34,458 bases of DNA. It comes from an uncultured Chitinophagales bacterium. GTDB taxonomy: Bacteria; Bacteroidota; Bacteroidia; Chitinophagales; UBA2359. The DNA lies in contig CALBCY010000245.1 in the NCBI GenBank assembly GCA_937927195.1, forward strand, positions 1-34,458. The letters are read 5' to 3'. This document shows, piece after piece, positions 10,301 to 19,000 of this stretch (positions within the stretch are counted from its first letter, which is position 1; each line of letters opens with the position of its first letter). The notes beneath the pieces are model-generated. The model was not told the DNA's origin. It did not search any database and was given only the letters and a program-made list of their open reading frames with translations. The position numbers and the translations under genes were made by a program.

Positions 10301-12377
10301 TGAAACAGTTACTGCAAATATTACAGTTGGTGATTGCAATGGCAACCAAGGTCCAATTGTAGTTGATGACAATTACAACTCAAATTCAAATGGAGGACCA
10401 ATTGTTTTGGATGTCCTTTCAAATGACTACGACCCAGATGGTGATCAAGTGTATTTCTGCAATACGGCAAACGATTTACAAGTTCAGAATGGAACTTTAA
10501 CAGTTACAGAAACTGGTTTCATTTATGTTCCTTATGATGGTTTTGTTGGAACAGAAACTTTTACATACACAATTTGTGATGGAAATGGTGGATCTGATTC
10601 TGGAACAGTTACTTTGGTAATTTTACCAGAAGGATGTACCTCTAACCAGGTGCTTTGTACAGAACCTTATGCTGGTCCAGAAAGTGGAATTGATATTTGT
10701 ATTGATTTCTGCGGAGATGGAATGGTGGTTTCTGACTATGCAGTCACGTACGATTGTAACATCAACATGATTAGCGAAAACTGTTTCAGGTTTGTTCCTT
10801 TCCCATTGTTTGTAGGAGAAAACGTAATTGAAATTTTAGGTTGCAACAACGCTGGACAATGTGAAACTGCAATCATTCAAATAGCGATCAGCGATGATTG
10901 TGATGGTCAAACAAATCAAAATTTTGCACCAATCATTGGAGCAGACAATTACAGTACTTCTGTAAATACAAGCACCAATCTTGATGTATTGAGCAATGAC
11001 AGTGATCCTGATGGTGGCAATATCAGCATCTGCGGATATGAACAACCAGTCAATGGACAAGTTAGCCTTTTTGGTGATTTCTTCATCTATACTCCTAATG
11101 ACAATTTCAGTGGAATAGATTCATTCACTTATTCTGTTTGCGACAACACTGGTTCGTCAAGTACAGGTACTGTTTATGTAAATGTTGCGCAAGCCTGTGG
11201 AGAGACTGAAGCCGTATGTTTGGAACCATATATTTTGACGCCAAGCAGTATTGAAATTTGTGTTGAATTCTGCACTGCAGGATTGACAATTTCAGATCAC
11301 AATACAGTTTATGATTGTGACATCAATTACTTAGGCAACAACTGTTTCACCTACGCACCTATGCTAGGATTTGAAGGAGAAGATGTTGTTGAAATTATTG
11401 GATGCAATAATGGCAACGTTTGTGAGACGGTAATAGTCAATGTTATGGTTAGTAGAAATTGTGACAATGATTTTGATCCTTTCATTGGTGGAAACAATCC
11501 TCCAATTGCAACTGACGATCATTTCAATGGTGCTTTCGATGATATCTTATTGATCAACTTGATTTACAATGACATGGATCCAGATGAATATGATGAAATT
11601 GAAGTTTGCAGTGTAACAAACGGTCAACACGGAACAGTTACCATCTTAGATGGCGGAGTTGTTTCTTTTGAAATTGGCCCTGGATTTTTAGGATCTGATC
11701 AGTTTACTTATACTGTTTGTGATGGCAATGGTGGAGAAGATGAAGGGATTGTAGACATCAATGTTTTGGGTTCTGACTTGTTGAATCTTTTTGCTTACAA
11801 CGATTATCACAATGTAGATGGCGGAAATACATTAACGATGGATGTAATTGCAAACGATCTATATGATTGTGATCCAACAGTTAATCTATTGACTCCGACA
11901 GAAAACTATAGCGGTTCAGCTGTTTTGGATGGCAATCAAATTGTTTATGTTCCTGAGCTTTGTTTCTATGGAACAATCTACTTGGTTTATGAAATTTGTT
12001 GCGAAGGTGGATGTTCACAAGGAAGTATTACAATCAATATTTTCCCTGCAGCATCTTGTGATGGCGGAAGAGTTGGTTTAAGAGTTCCAAATGTATTCTC
12101 TCCAAACAATGATGGAGTGAATGATGCCTTTAAAGTAGGCGTTGAAGATTCTTATACTGAGTTAGATATTTCTGAGCTTGAAGGAAACATGTCAATTTTC
12201 AATCAATTTGGACAGGTTATCTACCAAAATTCAGGAGCTGTTACTGATATTGAATGGAATGGACAAATTGACAACAACGGCAATGAATTGAGTGAGGGTA
12301 CTTATTTCTACTATATGGAAATTGCTCAGCCGAATTCAACCGAAATTATTACTGGTTCTATTGATCTAAGAAGATAA
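4329..12377 (+). CDS. Giant secreted repeat protein with SdrD_B-like array and T9SS CHU_C sorting domain (paralogue 1)
   Basis: 2682-residue predicted surface protein. Residues 1-27 are a signal peptide with core LSFFLSMMSFVTSM. Residues ~28-1580 hold 15 SdrD_B-like beta-sandwich repeats of about 100-110 residues (pattern: SI.GYVF, a DxNGD[GC] loop, LxGI.V.L, DxxGxYxFxxLPAGxYTVxVG). An acidic linker (PDDEQEDQEDNN) interrupts the array after repeat 2. Residues ~1584-2005 are Cys-rich. Three cadherin-like/Big_9-type domains (DPDGD, TYTICDGNG motifs), two of them preceded by further Cys-rich modules, and one diverged fourth domain occupy ~2007-2580. The C-terminal ~98 residues (FSPNNDGVND, FNQFGQVIYQ, ending GSIDLRR) are a CHU_C/TIGR04131-type T9SS sorting domain. 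Expected on the cell surface or released. Function unknown; adhesin or filament component is an inference. The next gene is a paralogue. Confidence 0.93.
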   Translation: MKNLFKFFRLSFFLSMMSFVTSMSLDAATISGYVYEDESNSCSYDAGYAGLEDILITLLGPSGFKIELATDADGYYSFDEIPSGVYTVSTGDVPAGYSLVGQSVYPFTVESDVDDQSFHFCSIASNLLGEILGSVIWESVDCNNLITAGEDGFQGVPIYLYDNNDNIVSVATSDASGNFQFNDLYQGNYVVSMQVLEDYFTPGQGSYNITLIGDAPSAGISFIICEIPDVLPNPDDEQEDQEDNNTVPCDDDLAEISGYAFIDLNGDCINDLNESGLADVVISLFGPDGFKMETTCDEDGHYSFGTLPAGSYTVEVSSINDEYTLVSLPGAAIVLDPCEVIEDVNFCYGNADDLGCIKGFVFSDANADGLYDNDETELEGISIYLIDADNNFYIINTAADGSFEFSDLTPGSYTVQVGNLSAFNSLTTTGEFDVEVITGDCYILPSIGIGQDCDGESGVISGYAFLDSNGNCIFESEDGGIEGYEVNLFGPDGFKLTTYTDETGYYEFTGLNAGYFSVHIGDNTDSWELVSLPIVTISIEDCESYSNANFCYIGEEEIGSIAGLIFIDTNGDGVYDADEGEYEGLTLILTDSFGNSTLVVSDSDGTFDFSGLPAGDYTVEVTNVPEGYELTSPESFDITLAAGEAAILPEIGLRPICDGFVGSISGYAYADLASDCTMDTEDLGLAGIEIELYGPDGLKIVVTTNENGYYEFTGLEAGMYTVALGSEAAGYIPGSTTFYALTLLVCEEYQMANFCFYPAQELGIIKGSVFEDSNGNALFDDEESGLTGITVYLYDSNNNIIGFQNTNENGEYQFDDLPAGNYTVQVGDGPDSYTITTDGTEIVGLDSGITYEVYPFGFAPPVIEELGSIWGYVFHDQGDDCLYANDPGLEGIEVSLYGPDGFKIVTYTEADGSYHFEDIPAGLYSVVVGEVPDGYILNGLEYITISLEAGEHADNINFCYNMEVELGSIAGHVFYDANGDGICDDFESFMSGVSVLLYDDNSNIVGVATTDQNGAFIFEDLPAGNYTVEVGNGPLGSILTTDASFEVSLGEGENVADIKFGFVIEQEPELASLWGFAYVEQDGVCNHDANDAGLEGILITLVGENGLALTTFTDATGAYHFEDIPAGPYTVLVGLTPNGYNLISGESISVDLEPGEHLMDVNFCFEAEIVQPVLASIWGNVYVITDGNCTNNAGDPTLENILVNLTDASGFVLSTFTAADGSYHFENIQAGNYTISVGDAGGYTLVSPNDLPVSVAAGEHLENVNFCFEAIIVLPDPSSIWGYVHVVPDGNCNYNPADPALENILVNLTDASGFVLSTFTDANGAYHFENIAAGNYTVSVGDASGYSLVSPNDLTVSIAVGEHLENVNFCFEENIVPPLQASVWGHVFVDPDGNCTYNGNDQGLNNILVTLTDASGFVLSTVTSADGSYHFEDVTPGYYTVSVGDAPGYILVSVGNLPISLASGEHLDNVNFCYEAEPVILNGGLSGQVFLDENGNGICELNEAGIYGTSVQLLDASGNVISIAFTDSNGEYVFNNLPAGTYSVVVGSGPDGTELTTAGSFTYNLGQGEFITEIKFGFTDSGECASYTQCFDQTACTEAQTSIELCPNWCCDGTAVIIDVVSNFDCGIQILPNGCVVYTPLPGMEVVGYDYVNMTAQDSDGNCYTLHYEITIGNCNPVVCSPSAGNIQIVNSTVCEWDNVEVYLAGGQYVPDGFTKSYLMTNPYSGQIIQTSTTGNLSGVPQGYYEIYCVVFNPSEVNISNYAYINDLQAAFQDNGGPYCGDLGQFPAEFNSENCCQAQVCNLYTTTIVHCIGSSITASAETQAIIPTGYVDAFILANVNGQILEISSSPTFVPNAAGLFSIHHLVYNPANFNPSSASTITGLNNLLNQGGGSICASLELDGAQFIIEECDDPDPVCQPEVISDCIPALTPLVICPEFCTLYGPITITDVHTTFDCGIQIQDPGCVVYTALPLFSGLETLQITACMSNGICETVTANITVGDCNGNQGPIVVDDNYNSNSNGGPIVLDVLSNDYDPDGDQVYFCNTANDLQVQNGTLTVTETGFIYVPYDGFVGTETFTYTICDGNGGSDSGTVTLVILPEGCTSNQVLCTEPYAGPESGIDICIDFCGDGMVVSDYAVTYDCNINMISENCFRFVPFPLFVGENVIEILGCNNAGQCETAIIQIAISDDCDGQTNQNFAPIIGADNYSTSVNTSTNLDVLSNDSDPDGGNISICGYEQPVNGQVSLFGDFFIYTPNDNFSGIDSFTYSVCDNTGSSSTGTVYVNVAQACGETEAVCLEPYILTPSSIEICVEFCTAGLTISDHNTVYDCDINYLGNNCFTYAPMLGFEGEDVVEIIGCNNGNVCETVIVNVMVSRNCDNDFDPFIGGNNPPIATDDHFNGAFDDILLINLIYNDMDPDEYDEIEVCSVTNGQHGTVTILDGGVVSFEIGPGFLGSDQFTYTVCDGNGGEDEGIVDINVLGSDLLNLFAYNDYHNVDGGNTLTMDVIANDLYDCDPTVNLLTPTENYSGSAVLDGNQIVYVPELCFYGTIYLVYEICCEGGCSQGSITINIFPAASCDGGRVGLRVPNVFSPNNDGVNDAFKVGVEDSYTELDISELEGNMSIFNQFGQVIYQNSGAVTDIEWNGQIDNNGNELSEGTYFYYMEIAQPNSTEIITGSIDLRR
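4410..9074 (+). repeat. Array of 15 SdrD_B-like repeats (paralogue 1), alternating A and B types
   Basis: By eye the order is A B A B A B A B A B A A A A B. A-type units have a Cys in the loop (e.g. NGDC, NGNC), usually a 'GPDGFK' strand, and end in NFC[YF]. B-type units mostly have the Gly-type loop (e.g. NGDGVYD), a 'LYDxNNNI' strand, and most end near FGF. Repeats 11-14 (from 7539, 7851, 8160, 8469) are a run of four A units with near-constant spacing of 312, 309, 309 and 306 bp to the next unit. They are very similar in protein but carry many synonymous differences. Confidence 0.85.
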
Positions 12378-12497
12378 ATAGTTCTATGATGATCCAATAG
12401 ATCATGTTAAAATATAACAGAACTCCGCAGAATATTCTTCCTTTCTTTGGAAATTCCTGCTAAGTTCTATTACCAAATGAGTTTTTCAACTCCCTAT

Positions 12498-12534
12498 AAG
12501 GTTTGCTTCTGAAAAGAAGCAAACCTTTTTTTTT
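12498..12534 (+). terminator. Rho-independent terminator of the first giant gene
   Basis: Perfect 13-bp stem AAGGTTTGCTTCT (12498-12510) / AGAAGCAAACCTT (12515-12527) with a GAAA tetraloop, followed by a T run to 12534. It lies 120 bp after the stop codon and separates the two giant genes into different transcription units. Confidence 0.95.
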
Positions 12535-12951
12535 ATTTATTTTTCTACGACATTGGCTTTGTTTATCTATGAAATCTCAATGATTAAATTTTCCATCCTT
12601 CTCAGATACAACATTTTACAATATTTACGGCCTTGACATTAACCACTTTTTGATAAATGAAATGGCCATTGTTTCTCCATTTTTAATACTTCCTTGATTT
12701 TCAGTAGAATTTGCTTTCTACTGGGACATGCCTTTAGAGTTATCCCAACTTGCAATTTTGATTCCCATTTTGAAACATCAGCCACACATTCTCGTAATTT
12801 CTTGATAGTTCTTGGGTTAGTTTTACTTCCCAGAACCTTTAAAAAAAGCCTTTCCCTTTCTAATCTGTTAAACAACTTCAATAACAGAGATAAAAAATTC
12901 TGTACCCAAGAATTTTATAGACTCGCTTATTATTTAATAATCAATGATTTA
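12535..12951. other. Spacer between the two giant genes; no convincing gene
   Basis: The region lies between the terminator of paralogue 1 and the leader hairpin of paralogue 2. The forward frame of paralogue 2 is open upstream from 12694, but that extension lacks a signal peptide at its start and is not believed. A minus-strand frame (12881-12639, 80 codons, TTG start, Lys-rich, FNRLERERLFLKVLGSK) is the only other candidate. It has no recognisable family and no good start. No complete promoter motif was found. Confidence 0.5.
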
Positions 12952-13002
12952 GGCTCATTCTCTTTTTCAATTTTTGAACGGAGAATGATGAGCCCTTTTT
13001 TT
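12952..13002 (+). terminator. Terminator-like hairpin in the leader of the second giant gene (possible attenuator)
   Basis: The left arm GGCTCATTCTC (12952-12962) pairs with GAGAATGATGAGCC (12981-12994) with a 3-nt bulge. The 18-nt loop is AT-rich. A T run (12996-13002) follows directly. It sits only 24 bp before the ATG at 13027, so transcripts for the second giant gene probably cross it. Either it ends a transcript from upstream, or it is a conditional (attenuation) element. Imperfect stem; no known riboswitch family recognised. Confidence 0.55.
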
Positions 13003-13026
13003 AATTGGAACAACAATCAAATTCCT

Positions 13027-16000
13027 ATGAGAAAAATTTTACTCTACAAGGACCAAATATTTACAGTCATCGCATTGTTCATTTTGGGAAGCTGCCTTCC
13101 TAATTTTGCAAATGCAACTTTATCCGAAAATGTTTCTTACAACAAAGCAATGTCGGAGTTCAAATCCCTGGCCAATCCCAATGATGCCACCGTCTCTGGT
13201 TATGTTTTCATCGATGAAGATGGTGATTGCATAATGGATGAGGATGAATTCGGTGTTGAAGGCATTGAAATTACTTTGCTGGGAGCTGATGGCTTTAAAA
13301 TTGTAACAACTTGTGATGCCTATGGCCACTATATTTTTGAAAGTTTAAGTGCTGGCCTTTATTCCGTTTCTATAGGTGATGGCCCAATTGATGCTGAATT
13401 GGTGAGTATCGGAATTGTTCCCGTGAGCATTGAAGGAGGAGAAGATTATACAGAACTAAACTTTTGTTATGTTACTGAAACGGAAGTTGCTGAAATCAAT
13501 GGGCAAGTCTTTGAAGACTTGAATTGCAATGGAATTCAAGATGCTGGCGAAAATGGATTGGCCAATATTGTCGTTTATCTATACGATGAATTTGGGAATA
13601 TTGATGAATTGGTTTTCTCTGATGAAGACGGGTATTATATTTTCCCCAACCTTATTGCTGGTGATTACAGTGTAGAAGTGGGAGTTGGTCCAGACAATTA
13701 TGAAATTTGTGGAACAACTGCTCATACCATCGTTTTGGAATCAGGAGAAACCAATGTGGAAAACAATTTCGGTTTTGCACCAGAGGCAAATTCGGGGACC
13801 ATTTCCTGTTATGTTTTTGTCGATTTAAATGGTGATTGTATAAAGGATGATAATGAAATAGGTCTAATTGGAATTGAATGTTCTTTGTACGGCCCCGCTG
13901 GATTGAAAGGGACCTTGTTAACAGATGACAATGGATTCTGTCAATTTGGAAATTTAGATGGAAGTGTCTATTCGGTTCAACTAGGAGAATTCAGTGATGA
14001 GTATATTTTAGTCAGCTTAGGCGTTGTTCCGATTACCATTGAAAATGGAGAAAACTATGATGGCATTTATTTCTGTCTAATTGAAGCGGAACAAACATCC
14101 TCTATCAGTGGAAACGTTTCTGAAGATGCTGATTGTGATGGTATTACTGATGGAGGTATTGAAGGAGTGGTGGTTTACCTATATGATGAATATGGAAACA
14201 TTGTTACAACCTTGAATACTGATGAAAATGGAGATTATTATTTTGGAGATTTAGAGCCTGGCGATTATTCTGTTCAAGTTGGAAATGGTCCAGTAGACTA
14301 TTTCAATTGCAACGGTAATATTACGGATGTAGATTTACCAGGTGGTACAAATATTGAGAATGTCGATTTCACTTTTGGAACAAATGAAGAATTAGGTGGG
14401 ATTAATGGTTATGTCCAGATTGATCCCAATGGCAATTGCGGATATGGCTCTGCTGGTTTAGAAGGAATTGAAGTTTCACTTGTATCTCCAGATGGAAGCA
14501 AAACAATCGTGTGGACAGACGAAAACGGACAGTTCACTTTTTATAATTTGGAACCTGGAGCTTATTCAGTTGATGTTGGTGTCGCTCCTGATGGGTATTC
14601 ACTTAGTGGTGAATCTATCATAATGATAGTTTTGGAGGAAGGAGAATATTACAGTGGAATTCACTTTTGCTTTTATCCTAACCTGGAATTGGGAAGCATT
14701 GGAGATTATGTTTGGATTGATCTAAACAGCGATGGTATTCAGGATTCTGGTGAACCTGGCTTGGAAGGCATAACGGTCTTCCTTTATGATGAAAACAACA
14801 ACATTATTTCTGTAACAACAACGGACGCAGACGGATATTATATTTTTGACAACCTACCAGCTGGTGAATATACTTCAGTCATAGGTTATGGACCAATCGA
14901 TTATATCTTAACAACCAATGAGGCTTATGAAATTACATTGGGTGCAGGTGAGAATTATGAGGCGGCTGATTTCGGTTTTGTTCCTCCTATTGAACTTTGC
15001 CCGAATCCTATTGACTGTGATGATATGACCACTTGTACAGAAGCGCTAACCAGTATTGAAGTTTGCCTTGATTCTTGTGGTTCTGACGTAGAAGAATACA
15101 TTTCGGCTTACTCTTATTACAATTGTGGTGTTCAAATTTTACCAAACAACTGTTTGGTTTATACACCCATACAAGGGATGGAGTTTATAGGCTACGATTA
15201 CATTCACATTCAATACATTGGAACAGATGGTGAATGTTACAGTTTAACAGTAAACGTTAGCATTGGTAACTGTGATGGTGAACCTTGCGAGGCTTCAGCG
15301 GGGGATTTAGATCCATTAAATAATAGTATTTGCACTTCTGATCTTGCTGTAGCTGTTGTTACTGAAATTCCTGTCATTCCAGATGGCTTCGAAATAACTT
15401 ATCTATTGGTCAATGATGAAAACGGATCAATTGAAGCATTTTCTGATTCTCCAGTTTTTGACGGACTTTCAATAGGAACCTATTTTATCCATACTTTAAT
15501 TTATGATGGATTCAATCCAGCAGATTATTCCAATCCTTCAGATATCTTTGAACTTTTACAACAGGGTGGAGGAGAGATTTGTGGTTCACTTTTAATAAAT
15601 GGAGCACAAATAATAGTAGAAGAATGCACAACACCTTGTCAAGCAGATGCTGGAGGATTGACTTGTTCTGGTCAGGAATTTTGTCATGGCGATGAAATTT
15701 ATGGATCGACCAATGGTTATCCAGTAATACCGCAAGCTTACTCTTTAGTTTACCTTTGGTTAAATGCGGATACTGGTGAAATAATAGAAATTACAAACAA
15801 TCCTCAAACTCAAATCCACTTGCCAGGATCTTATTCTGTGCACAGTTTGGTTTACAATACGGATGATTTAGATCTAAATGCTTTTGATTCATTGAACGAC
15901 CTTCTGTATGCTTTCAGCGATGGTGAATTCTGTTATGACTTATTGGTCAACGGCCCAGCTTTCACAGTAATTGATTGCATGGAGGATTGTGAAAATGATC

Positions 16001-19000
16001 CGATATATGAGTGTACTGGACCAATGGAAGCAGTTATCATATGTCCAGAGTTTTGTGCCTTTGAATCAGGATATCCTTACGAGATTTCTGACTTGCACTC
16101 AACTTATGAATGTGGTTTGCAAATTCTTGATGATGGTTGCGTGAAATACACACCACTGCCAATGTTCGAAGGTGATGAAACAATTACCATTGTTGCTTGT
16201 AGCGGTTCTGTCTGTGATACTGTTTTGGTTCATATGACTGTTGGTGATTGCACAGAAAACAATCCTCCGATCGCAATTGATGACAACACAAATACAAATC
16301 AAGGAACTTCTGTTAGCATCAATATTCTTAACAACGACAGCGATCCAGATAATGATCCAATTTACATTTGTAATGTCCCAGAAGATGCACAAGCATCAAA
16401 TGGTACAGTTGTCTTCACTTCAACTGGATTCATCTATACACCAGATTCAGACTTTGTAGGAACAGATACTTTTACTTATACCATTTGCGATGGCAATGGT
16501 GGTACAGATCAAGCAACTGTTACAATCGTTGTTTTACCAAATGATTGTGATTCAGATATGGTTCTGTGTGTTCCACCTTTCCTTGAAAACCAAACTCCTA
16601 CTGAAATATGTGTTGATTTTTGTATAGCTGGTCCAGTAGAAATTACAAGTATTATTTCTATGTATCAATGTAGTATTGATCACAACAATGGAAACCTTTG
16701 TTTTGATTTTACTCCACTTCCAGCCTTCTTGGGTGACAACATTATCAGTGTCACAGGATGCAATGCCTCAGGTGATTGTGAAACTGCTGAGGTGCTGGTT
16801 GAAGTTGGAAATTGTGGGATCAACAATCCTCCTTTGGCAGTTGACGACAATGCAACAACCAATAATGATGGATTTGTTTCCATTCCAGCAATCGACAATG
16901 ATTCTGACCCCGATGGAGATAATATTTACTACTGCAATACCGCTTCAGATCTAATGGTCGCTCATGGAAGCATTACCCTTTCAGCAGACGGTTTTGATTA
17001 TCAAGCTGAAAACGGGTTCTACGGAACAGATTCATTTACCTACACCATTTGTGATGGCAATGGAGAAAGCAGTACTGCAACAGTTTACATTACGGTTCCC
17101 CAAGATGATTGTGATCCAAACCAAAGCATTTGTGTTTTGCCATTCTTAGACAGCCAAAACTCAACGACTGTTTGTGTTGATTTCTGTTTGTATGGTGTTA
17201 ATGAAATTTCAGACATCAATTCTATTTACAATTGCAGCATCAGTAACCAAAACGGATTGTGTTTTGACTTTCTTCCTTTGCCTTCTTTTACAGGAAATAA
17301 TTTGATAACAGTTACTGGTTGCAACAACAATGGTGAATGTGAATCAGCTGAAATCTCTGTCTATGTTGGTCAATGTGATGAAGAGAACAATCCACCAGTG
17401 GCTGTTGATGATTCTCAAAACACCAACGATTCAGGCTTTGCTGACATCTATGTGTTAAACAATGATTCTGATCCCGATGGCGACCAAGTGTACATCTGTA
17501 ACAGTTTTGGAGATGCGAGTCCTGCAAATGGAACGGTAACCCTTACGGCTTACGGCTTCCAATATCAAGCAAATGATGGTTTCGAAGGAACAGATTCTTT
17601 TACTTATACAATCTGTGATGGGAACGGTAGTTCTGATCAAGCAACAGTTTATGTGACTGTAACAGCAGCTCCATGCGAGCCAAATCAAAACATTTGTGTT
17701 GCTCCATTCAATACCAGCCAGACTTCAACTGAAATTTGCATTGACTTCTGCGGAAATGGAATGACAATAGAAGATATTTCAAGCAACTTTACATGTGGAA
17801 TCGAGCAGCATGGAAACACTTGTTTCGATTATACTCCGCTTCCATTATTTGAAGGTGAAAATGAAATAGCTGTAACGGGTTGCAACAGCAGCGGCGATTG
17901 TGAAACAGTAATGATATATGTAAACGTTACCAATGACTGTGGTGGCACAAATGAAGGTCCGGTTGCAGTCAATGACGATGCTCAAACGACCTACAATGCA
18001 GCAGTAACCATTTCAGTTTTAAACAACGATTACGACCCAGATGGCGGAAGTATTTCATTCTGTAATCATACTGGAGATTTAAGTCCAACTAGTGGTTCAG
18101 CATATGTTTCTGGTAACAATATTGTTTATACGCCTACTGACGGATTTACTGGATACGATTCCTTTACTTACACAATATGTGACAGCAACGGAGCATACAG
18201 CTCGGCTACGGTAACCATCTATGTCGGTGGCGACAATACAAACCCAGTTGCAGTAGACGATCATGTTAGTACAACCGAAGGCAGTCCAGTAAATATTTTT
18301 ATACTATTCAATGATTATGACAACGATGGAGACTTCCTTTCTATTTGTCCGCAGAATATTTCTGCTGCAAACAATGGAACTGTAGTATACGACGGAACGA
18401 TGTTTATATACACTCCAAATTCTGGCTTTAGTGGTATGGATAGTTTTAATTATTCAGTTTGTGATGGCAATGGTGGTTCTGCCACAGCAACAGTTCACAT
18501 CACAGTAGAAGGAGGAACAAACTATCCTCCAATTGGTGTCAACGACTATGTTGAAACAGGAGTTGACATTGCCGTTACAATCGATGTACTTAGCAATGAC
18601 GGTGATTTTGACAATGATCCTTTGACTCTGTGTGGATTTAATAATGGAGTCAACGGAACAGTTTCGCAAAACGGTTCGCAATTGGTTTATACTCCAAATG
18701 GAGGCTTCGTAGGAAATGACTCTTTTACTTATTCACTTTGTGATGGAAATGGTGGAACTGATATTGCCACTGTCTACGTTACTGTGGATGGAATTTCAAC
18801 CAATACAGCACCAGTTGCATTGAATGACAATAAATCATGTGAATGCAATGGTGTGATCCAAATCCCTGTACTATTCAACGACTATGATCCTGATGGAGAT
18901 GCAATTTCAATATGTGGATTTGATCAACCGTCGAATGGAACGGTTCTTCAAGTTGAAGATCAATTATTCTATACACCAAATCAAGATTTCGGTGGAGCAG

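Noticed and set aside
12639..12881. 80-codon minus-strand frame in the spacer between the giant genes
   Set aside because: TTG start, no recognised domain, no promoter or leader support; the length is possible by chance in a gap. Retained only as a mention in the spacer entry.
12694..13026. Upstream extension of the second giant protein by 111 residues
   Set aside because: Starts with TTG, crosses a terminator-like hairpin, and would bury the signal peptide inside the protein; the ATG at 13027 fits secretion.
13027..13110. Lipoprotein signal in paralogue 2 (LGSC)
   Set aside because: A signal peptidase I site (NFANA) follows, the lipobox is imperfect, and a T9SS sorting domain is present at the other end; an ordinary signal peptide is preferred, though not proven.
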